Source: Pseudomonadota bacterium (lineage in GTDB: Bacteria > Pseudomonadota > Alphaproteobacteria > Sphingomonadales > Sphingomonadaceae). From it: 64,000 nt of DNA. Below are positions 58,452 through 64,000 of this stretch, one piece after another (position 1 is the first letter of the stretch; each line of letters starts with the position of its first letter). The position numbers and the translations under genes were made by a program. Where the stretch lies: contig JAEXAW010000084.1 in NCBI GenBank assembly GCA_023458055.1, positions 186,001 to 250,000 on the forward strand. The letters are read 5' to 3'. The notes under the pieces are model-generated. The model searched no databases and had not been told where the DNA came from. It saw only the letters and a program-made list of their open reading frames with translations.

Positions 58452-60955
58452 GCTCCCGGAAGTAACTGCACGGCCTCGCCCCATCCGGAGGCGAGTGTTT
58501 GTGCCTGTTCAAAGGCGGTCGCGGGGTCGGACAATATATAGGGATCGGCCCGTGTCATGGCGGTCAATTGATCCCAACTTACCGGCGTGGTAATCCCCGC
58601 ACGCTCCCGCGCCCGTACCGACCAAGGCAGAATAGCGGTCGAACCGCGCCGGTTGCGCATCCAGTCGATAAAAATCCGCCCCTTGCGCCGCGCCTTCGAC
58701 ATGGATTGGGTGTAACGGTCCGGCTCCAGCTGTTCGAGCGCAGCGGCAAATGTTTTGGCGAACGCCTCCACCGCGCCCCAATCCGCCTTGGGGGTGAGCG
58801 GCGCAATCACATGCACGCCCTTGCCGCCCGTCAGCATCGGAAAAGTAACGAGCCCCATATCGGCGAGATGGTCATGGATCAGCTTTGCCGCCCGCTTCAC
58901 ATCGGCAAAATCGAGGCCTTCATCGGGATCGAGATCAAATACCAGCCGGTCGGGATGATCGACATCCCCCGCCCCCGCGCCCCAGCCATGGATTTCAATC
59001 GCCCCCATCTGCGCGCATTGGAGGAGCCCGGTCTTGTCATGCAGCAAAAACGTCGGCTCGCTGTCGCCATCCTTCTCCTCGATCAGGATGCTGTCGACCG
59101 CATCGCCCCAGCCTTCCTTCAGATGTTTCTGGAAGAAGCACTGGCCGGATATGCCCGAGGGGCAGCGCAACAGCGCGAGGGGGCGCTCGGCCATCCACGG
59201 CAGCGCGAACGGCGCAATCGCTTCATACCAGCTTGCAAGGTCACCCTTGGTCGGGCCGTCCTTACCGAAGATCGGGCGGTCCGGATTGGTGATCGTGACC
59301 GACGGCTGCGGCGCGACCCACGCACCGCTTGCGCCCGTCTCTGCCTCTTTCTGCTGGCTCATTTCGCTCACAACCTCCTGCGGCGGCTTGTCGTCGCGCA
59401 GGCCGATGAAGCTCGCCTGGCGCAGCACATTGTCGCTGGTATATTCAGCATAACGCACTTCGGCGACCATAGTGCCCTTGGCCCAGACCGGCTTGGCGGC
59501 AGAGCGGCTGCGCGGCGTGCCCGAACTTGCCTCGAGGTCGGGATTGACCACCGGCGGCGTCTTCGCCGGAACCAACCGCTCCGCAATCGCCTGGGCCGTC
59601 GCATCGTCAAATCCGGTGCCGACCCGGCCTTTATACACCAGCGCGTCGCCTTCATATTGCGCGAGCAGGAGCGAGGCAAAGGGTCGCGCGGGCTTGTCCG
59701 AAGGGATATGGCCGACGATGACAAATTCCTCGCGGCGATCAACCTTGATCTTGAGCCAGTCGCCCGTGCGCGTGCCGCTATAGGGCCGATCCGCCCGCTT
59801 GGCGATCACGCCTTCATAGCCGCCCTTGGCCATCGCATCGAACAAGGGCTTGCCGTCGCCATCAATATGGTCGGAATAATGGAGCGGCGCGCCGGCATCC
59901 TTGACCAGCGTTTCCAGCAAGGCTTTGCGTTCGCGTAAAGGAAGTTGGGTGAGATCCTCCCCGTTCAAATGCAACAGGTCGAAGGCGAACAGAAGCAGCG
60001 GGCCGTTTGCTTTTTTAAGCGCCTGCTGGAGCGCGGCGAAACTCGGCTTGCCATCGGCGTCGAGCGCGACAATCTCGCCGTCGATGAGGAGCGCAGCGGC
60101 GGGCAGTTTCGCGACCGCCTTGACGATGGGCGCAAACCGGTCACTCCAATCCAGCCCCGAACGCGTATAGCCGAACGTCCCATCTTTGCCCGCAGCGATC
60201 AGCGCGCGATAGCCGTCATATTTGACCTCGAACAGCCAATCATCGCCGCCGGGCAAATGGCCGGAGGGGCTCGCAAGTTGCGGCGGATGGAAGGGCGGGG
60301 TCGGCAGCGAGAGCGGTTTCGCCGCTTTGGCCGCTTTCGGCTTCGGCAGTTTGACCGGTTTCGCGCCCGCGGCAATCTGGTCCATCGTGCGCCCGCTGAG
60401 CACCGATGTGAGGTCGCGCTCAACCAGCGTGTCGCTATCACCGGCAAAACCGTCATCAACCTTCTTGAGCAGCCAATTTTCCTGCCGTTCACCGGGTTTC
60501 GGGGCCAAGCGGATCAAGATCCATTCGCCCTGCATCCGCTCGCCCGACAGGGTAAAATGGAGATGCCCTTCCTCCAGCGTATCCGCGCTCTTGCCCGCAA
60601 TCGGGGCCCATGTGCCGCGATCCCACAGCATCATCGTGCCGCCGCCATAGTCCTTTGCCGGAATTGTCCCTTCAAAGTCGGCATAGGCGATGGGGTGATC
60701 TTCGGTCCGCACCGCCAGCCGCTTGTCGGCCGGGTTGAGGCTGGGCCCGCGCGTCACCGCCCAGCTTTTCAGCACACCGTCAATCTCCAGCCGCAAGTCC
60801 CAATGCAACCGGTTCGCCTCATGTTTCTGGACGACGAAGAGGGGATCGCCGGTCTTGCGGGGCTCGACCTTGCCTTCGGGCTCGGGGGTGCGTGCAAAGT
60901 CACGCTTTTCCCTATAGCGCGCGAGGAGATCAGCCGAAGCCTTGGCGCGGGCCAT
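58448..60955 (-). CDS. ligD: Multifunctional ATP-dependent DNA ligase LigD
   Basis: An 835-residue enzyme of bacterial non-homologous end joining. Domain order is 3'-phosphoesterase (about 1-170; HEANRLHWDLRLEIDG and DYGGGTMMLWDRG), ligase (about 215-520; adenylated lysine K245 in FEVKYDGYRA) and polymerase/primase (about 550-835; the metal-binding DLDPDEGLDFADV and the KARRKGRIFIDWMRNRRGST part). It processes and seals broken DNA ends with Ku, whose gene lies directly upstream. The layout PE-LIG-POL is the Pseudomonas/Agrobacterium order. Confidence 0.95.
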   Translation of the reverse strand: MARAKASADLLARYREKRDFARTPEPEGKVEPRKTGDPLFVVQKHEANRLHWDLRLEIDGVLKSWAVTRGPSLNPADKRLAVRTEDHPIAYADFEGTIPAKDYGGGTMMLWDRGTWAPIAGKSADTLEEGHLHFTLSGERMQGEWILIRLAPKPGERQENWLLKKVDDGFAGDSDTLVERDLTSVLSGRTMDQIAAGAKPVKLPKPKAAKAAKPLSLPTPPFHPPQLASPSGHLPGGDDWLFEVKYDGYRALIAAGKDGTFGYTRSGLDWSDRFAPIVKAVAKLPAAALLIDGEIVALDADGKPSFAALQQALKKANGPLLLFAFDLLHLNGEDLTQLPLRERKALLETLVKDAGAPLHYSDHIDGDGKPLFDAMAKGGYEGVIAKRADRPYSGTRTGDWLKIKVDRREEFVIVGHIPSDKPARPFASLLLAQYEGDALVYKGRVGTGFDDATAQAIAERLVPAKTPPVVNPDLEASSGTPRSRSAAKPVWAKGTMVAEVRYAEYTSDNVLRQASFIGLRDDKPPQEVVSEMSQQKEAETGASGAWVAPQPSVTITNPDRPIFGKDGPTKGDLASWYEAIAPFALPWMAERPLALLRCPSGISGQCFFQKHLKEGWGDAVDSILIEEKDGDSEPTFLLHDKTGLLQCAQMGAIEIHGWGAGAGDVDHPDRLVFDLDPDEGLDFADVKRAAKLIHDHLADMGLVTFPMLTGGKGVHVIAPLTPKADWGAVEAFAKTFAAALEQLEPDRYTQSMSKARRKGRIFIDWMRNRRGSTAILPWSVRARERAGITTPVSWDQLTAMTRADPYILSDPATAFEQAQTLASGWGEAVQLLPGA

Positions 60956-60965
60956 GGGCGTTACG

Positions 60966-61823
60966 CTATCCGGCCTTCTTGCGCGGTTTCTTTTCCGCCG
61001 CAGCGCTATCCGCTTTTTCCGTTTTGGCCGCGCCCTTGCCCGCCACGGATTGCTTCAAGGCCGCCATCAGGTCGATGACATTGCCGCCCGAAGGCGCGCT
61101 CGCACTGTCATCGTCGGGCGTGACCACCTTGCCTTTGGATTTCAATTTGCGCGCGATGAGGTCCTTGAGCGCATCGACATAGCGGTCATGATAGGCATCG
61201 GCGTCAAAATCGCCCGCCTTTTTGTCGATCAACGTCACCGCGAGATCGAGCAATTCGGCGTCCGGTTTCACATCGTCCACCTCGCGGAAATAGGCCGCGG
61301 CATTATTGACCTCATCTTCATAGCGCAGCGTTTCCATGATGATGCCTTTGCCCAAGGGGCGCAGCGCGACCACCGATTCCCGCCCGCGCATCGCGAGTTG
61401 CCCCAGCCCCGCCTTCTTGGTCTTGGTGAGCGCCTCGCGCAGCACGATGAACGCTTCCTCGGCGAGCTGGTCGGCGGGAACGACATAATAAGGCTTTTCA
61501 TAATAAAGCGCCGGAATGTCGGCGGTGTCGACGAATTGGGTGAGTTCCAGCGTCTTCTTGCTCTCAAGGCGCACCGCCTCGATTTCTTTTTCCTCGAGCA
61601 GCACATAGCTGCCCTTTTCATATTCATAGCCCTTAAGGATTTCATCGGCTTTGACCGGGCCGACGCCGGGCACGACCTTTTCATATTTGATCGGTTGGCC
61701 GGAAGGCTCATGGATTTGCCGGAACTGGATACCCGCCCCGGACTTGGTGGCCGGGTAAACCTCTACGGGAATCGATACTAGCGCGAGCCGGATATGGCCT
61801 TTCCAGACGGGACGTGACGGCAT
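60966..61823 (-). CDS. ku: Ku protein of non-homologous end joining
   Basis: A 285-residue Ku homodimer subunit that binds DNA ends. It begins RPVWKGHIRLALVSIPVEVYP, contains IQFRQIHEPSGQPIKYEK and PALYYEKPYYVVP, and has a lysine-rich tail (EKKPRKKAG) typical of bacterial Ku. ligD starts ten bases downstream, so the two form an operon. A 14-base motif shared with the sucC region lies 110 bases upstream. Confidence 0.95.
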   Translation of the reverse strand: MPSRPVWKGHIRLALVSIPVEVYPATKSGAGIQFRQIHEPSGQPIKYEKVVPGVGPVKADEILKGYEYEKGSYVLLEEKEIEAVRLESKKTLELTQFVDTADIPALYYEKPYYVVPADQLAEEAFIVLREALTKTKKAGLGQLAMRGRESVVALRPLGKGIIMETLRYEDEVNNAAAYFREVDDVKPDAELLDLAVTLIDKKAGDFDADAYHDRYVDALKDLIARKLKSKGKVVTPDDDSASAPSGGNVIDLMAALKQSVAGKGAAKTEKADSAAAEKKPRKKAG

Positions 61824-61932
61824 AGAATTTCCCTTTGCGATGCGGCAGGCTTAATGAGATGCGAAGCTAGACCGATAACGCAGCGGGCGCAATTCAGTGC
61901 CACAACGTGTATCAATAACAGGGCAAAGCGCT

Positions 61933-61946
61933 GTAAACCCGTAAAC
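61933..61946. repeat. Shared 14-mer GTAAACCCGTAAAC, copy near ku
   Basis: Identical to the motif upstream of sucC at 43705-43718. Here it is 110 bases before the ku start, in the same orientation relative to the gene. Confidence 0.5.
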
Positions 61947-62030
61947 TCCATGCTCACACCCGGGCCAGCGTCACGGGACAAAGCAAATTTTTGCTCTCAA
62001 TCTGCAGCCAACTGGTGCGCGATGGCCGCT

Positions 62031-62056
62031 CCAGTGTCACTTGCCAGTGTCACTTG
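62031..62056. repeat. Tandem duplication of a 13-base unit
   Basis: CCAGTGTCACTTG occurs twice with no gap, about 25 bases after the end of the permease gene on the minus strand. It is either a recent slippage product or a pair of binding half-sites. Confidence 0.6.
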
Positions 62057-62081
62057 ATCGCCAAGTAGTGATTTGACCCGT

Positions 62082-63332
62082 TCATTCCCATTTGGGTGCC
62101 TTGGCAAAATCGGCTTCGCGAAAGGGCGTGTCGTTGAACAGATAAGGGTAATAAAACCGCCGCAGTTGCGCATGATAAGCGCGAATGCGGTCCTGATAGG
62201 AGAGCCCTGCGTGAAGATCGGTTCGGGCCTCGCGGTGCAATAGCGCCTGCACGCCGACGGCTGGCAATATAAAGCCCACATGTGAGGTCCATCGGTCGCG
62301 CGCTTCGAGACCGTTGCGATACGCCTTGGCTTGCGGCTCTGCTGCAAGATCGCCGAGATGCTGGAAAGCATAATACCATTTCCAATGGAAACCGCCTTGA
62401 ATCGGCTTGGTATCCTTCCATTGCGGATGCACCTTGAAAAAGGCCTGCATCGTTTCCTGCTGGGGGCGATCCCAGCCGCCATGGATTTTCTCGCGTTGTG
62501 CGAGCGTCAGTTCGACGCCCTGACGCGCCGGGATGGCGGCGTTGATGCCAATATGCGCCAAGGCGGGGAGGATGAGCGTCAGCACCAGCCAGCTTGCCGC
62601 CAGCGTCGCGGCATTGGTCACCGAACTCCACCCCTTGCGACCAATCCAAAGGCATAATGCCGTCCAGAAGGCGAGATAGGCGGCCGACACCATGAGGAAC
62701 AGCATAATCCCGCCAAAGGCTGCGCCGGACAGGATAGCGCCCAGCGCGAACGGCAGGACCAGCGCCAGCCATAATAAGCCGATGCGCAGGACGACGCGTC
62801 GTCGCCACAGTCCGGTCTCGTCGCGGGCCATGGCGGCGAGCAAGGCAAATCGCCCCGCCTCGCGCTCGCCCGATTTGAGGTCATGCAGAAGCACGATGAC
62901 AAATAAGGGCGCAAGATAGGTCAGCACAAACGCCCAGTCGAACCGCCCGGGCAGCGCAAGTTCGGCGTTGTAATTTTCGCTTTCATAAAGCTGGGCCTCA
63001 AGCCCAAGCGCCCGGACGCGCAGAATATAGGGTGCAACGTCGCGCTGGCCGATGGCCGCGAAAGCGAGCGCGGAGGGCGCGTCCCATGTTGCATGGAAGG
63101 TGTAATAAGCCGCATTTCCAGCATCGCCCTCCTTCGCAACCCAGTTGGCGATTGCTGCGACATCGGCGGCCTGTTTCGGCTGAATGCGCGCGATGGTTTC
63201 CTGCTGCCGCGCAATTTCCGCCATGCCGGCCCACACGCTTCCCGCCGCCAATAGCGTCATCAGCAATAGCGCAGGTAGCGCCAGCCTTTGCCGGAGGAAC
63301 AGGCGGGCCTCCCAGAGCCAGGGCGCGCTCAT
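62082..63332 (-). CDS. DUF3526 family ABC transporter permease
   Basis: A 416-residue inner-membrane protein. An N-terminal membrane segment is followed by a ~120-residue periplasmic loop (QQETIARIQPKQAADVAAIA) and five further membrane segments, the pattern of DUF3526-type ABC-2 permeases. The periplasmic C-terminal part (YNPYLFND-like, FYYPYLFNDTPF) is typical. The start at 63332 overlaps the stop of the preceding permease gene (ATGA). The pair would form the membrane part of an exporter; the substrate is unknown and no ATPase gene is within the window. Confidence 0.8.
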   Translation of the reverse strand: MSAPWLWEARLFLRQRLALPALLLMTLLAAGSVWAGMAEIARQQETIARIQPKQAADVAAIANWVAKEGDAGNAAYYTFHATWDAPSALAFAAIGQRDVAPYILRVRALGLEAQLYESENYNAELALPGRFDWAFVLTYLAPLFVIVLLHDLKSGEREAGRFALLAAMARDETGLWRRRVVLRIGLLWLALVLPFALGAILSGAAFGGIMLFLMVSAAYLAFWTALCLWIGRKGWSSVTNAATLAASWLVLTLILPALAHIGINAAIPARQGVELTLAQREKIHGGWDRPQQETMQAFFKVHPQWKDTKPIQGGFHWKWYYAFQHLGDLAAEPQAKAYRNGLEARDRWTSHVGFILPAVGVQALLHREARTDLHAGLSYQDRIRAYHAQLRRFYYPYLFNDTPFREADFAKAPKWE

Positions 63333-64000
63333 GCGGCGTCTCCCAAGCGGCGTGCGGCGAGGCGGAGCCCGATAAGCAGCACCGCAAGCCAGCCCAACAG
63401 GACGAGCAAACCCGGCAAAGCAGCGGTCAATTTTTCGGAGGTCGATGCCGCGCGATAGCTGAAATCGGGAACCTCCCGCCAATTTTTGGCGTCGATACGA
63501 ACGCGCCGCGCCGCTTCCGGGTCTTTGTTGCGGTTGCCGTCATCATCATAGGTGATTGCCTTTGCCTGCAACGCGTTCAATTGCTGGACTATCTTGAAAC
63601 GATAGGCCTCGGCCTGCGACAGGAAGCGGCGATGTCCTTCAAGGTCGGTGCCCGACGCCGACATGGAGAGACGCCGCAACGCTATCGCCGGGCTGATCAC
63701 CCCAATGAGATCGGTTTGCCTGCTTTGCGCCCGGTGCGCGGCAAATTGGCGGTCGGCATAATCATCGAACAGCCTGGAGGTCAGTTTTTCGCCCTCCATC
63801 GCCAACAATCCGCGATAGTTGACGGGCAGGTCTTCAACCTTGTCGACGCCATATTGCTGCAAGGTGCGCGCCTTGAAGGCGTTGAAATGGGGGTCGTCCG
63901 GATTGTGGCTGTCGCCCATGCTTCTGAGGTCCTTCTGGACCGCGATATCGGTCTCCAGCCGGGTGAGCGTAGGATTGGCCGCGACCGCAAGGTCGGGCGC
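63329..64000 (-). CDS. DUF3526 family ABC transporter permease (C-terminal part)
   Basis: The 5' end is cut by the window edge; the frame is open through position 64000. The visible ~223 residues include a periplasmic loop (SHNPDDPHFNAFKARTLQQY, then DLIGVISPAIALRRLSMSAS) and one C-terminal membrane segment (ALPGLLVLLGWLAVLLIGLR) with a basic tail. It matches the same permease family as its neighbour, and the DPHFN and SPAIA segments are usual in DUF3526 proteins. Confidence 0.75.
   Translation of the reverse strand, partial: APDLAVAANPTLTRLETDIAVQKDLRSMGDSHNPDDPHFNAFKARTLQQYGVDKVEDLPVNYRGLLAMEGEKLTSRLFDDYADRQFAAHRAQSRQTDLIGVISPAIALRRLSMSASGTDLEGHRRFLSQAEAYRFKIVQQLNALQAKAITYDDDGNRNKDPEAARRVRIDAKNWREVPDFSYRAASTSEKLTAALPGLLVLLGWLAVLLIGLRLAARRLGDAA

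Larger units (their letters stand above)
61824..62081. other. Intergenic stretch, 258 bp, upstream of ku
   Basis: It contains the GTAAACCCGTAAAC motif (61933-61946) and a tandem 13-base duplication (62031-62056) but no gene. It must also hold the ku-ligD promoter; no clear -35/-10 pair was recognised. Confidence 0.5.

Noticed and set aside
58499..59938. 479-residue frame on the plus strand
   Set aside because: Antisense to ligD, whose frame has clear catalytic motifs; the product is Arg/Gln/Gly-rich without recognisable motifs.
1..64000. CRISPR arrays, insertion sequences, prophage, rRNA or tRNA genes
   Set aside because: I looked for regularly spaced repeats, transposase-like frames and tRNA T-loop patterns and saw none. 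A computed scan could still find a tRNA missed by eye.

Overview
The window looks like a chromosomal segment of a GC-rich alphaproteobacterium, most likely a sphingomonad (Sphingopyxis/Sphingorhabdus-like). The basis is gene content: UPF0262, TIGR02186 next to TauE, an NfrB-type glycosyltransferase, an M20 peptidase and several small lipoproteins, together with tightly overlapping ATGA operons and GC-rich REP-like palindromes between genes. The genus is inferred; no rRNA or tRNA gene was seen to confirm it. I saw no CRISPR array, insertion sequence or prophage.

Layout. 0-11 kb is metabolic: an M20 amidohydrolase tail, a ferritin-like protein, threonine ammonia-lyase, a hydroxyisobutyrate-dehydrogenase-type enzyme overlapping a YtcJ-like amidohydrolase, a FucP-type sugar transporter divergent from a luciferase-like monooxygenase, then a CoA-transferase/enoyl-CoA hydratase pair. 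10.6-13.7 kb holds a secreted EF-hand protein, a strong terminator and an OmpR-type two-component system. 13.7-17.7 kb, on the minus strand, has a thioesterase, a PrpA-like phosphatase, DoxX and a large exported DUF11-type protein. 17.8-20.7 kb is a compact minus-strand operon alternating GH25-fold proteins with pyrimidine deaminases (UPF0262, GH25-like, cdd, GH25, dcd). dnaB follows, preceded by two inverted DnaA boxes. 22.6-27 kb has a GNAT acetyltransferase, an M20 peptidase, fRMsr, a likely small RNA and a HerA-type ATPase. 27-31.4 kb is an apparent exopolysaccharide/export operon (NfrB-like, NfrA-C-like, TauE, TIGR02186), divergent from yeiH and nhaA.

34-38 kb holds a membrane phosphoesterase with YbaN, exported hypotheticals, and an AbrB-type antitoxin/Doc toxin pair with a canonical promoter that appears to give a leaderless mRNA. 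38-43.6 kb has a DUF389 membrane protein, etfBA with a LiuR-like operator, a monooxygenase with a 55-residue upstream partner, and sucC. 44-47 kb has two tandem soluble chemoreceptors with globin-like sensor regions. 47-51.8 kb has an SDR, a subclass B3 metallo-beta-lactamase-like lipoprotein, prmA, and envelope proteins including a CsgG/HfaB homologue. 51.8-58.5 kb has a membrane peroxiredoxin, an exported RidA, a DUF2171-OmpA protein, ung, a PhnA-like protein and lipoproteins. 58.4-61.8 kb encodes Ku and LigD (non-homologous end joining). The window ends in two DUF3526-type ABC permeases, the last cut by the window edge.

Most of this is ordinary housekeeping and accessory metabolism. The unusual parts are the GH25/deaminase operon with a catalytically degenerate GH25 copy, the Nfr-like operon, the globin-like chemoreceptors lacking an obvious proximal histidine, the leaderless toxin-antitoxin promoter, and several families of intergenic palindromes shared between distant loci.
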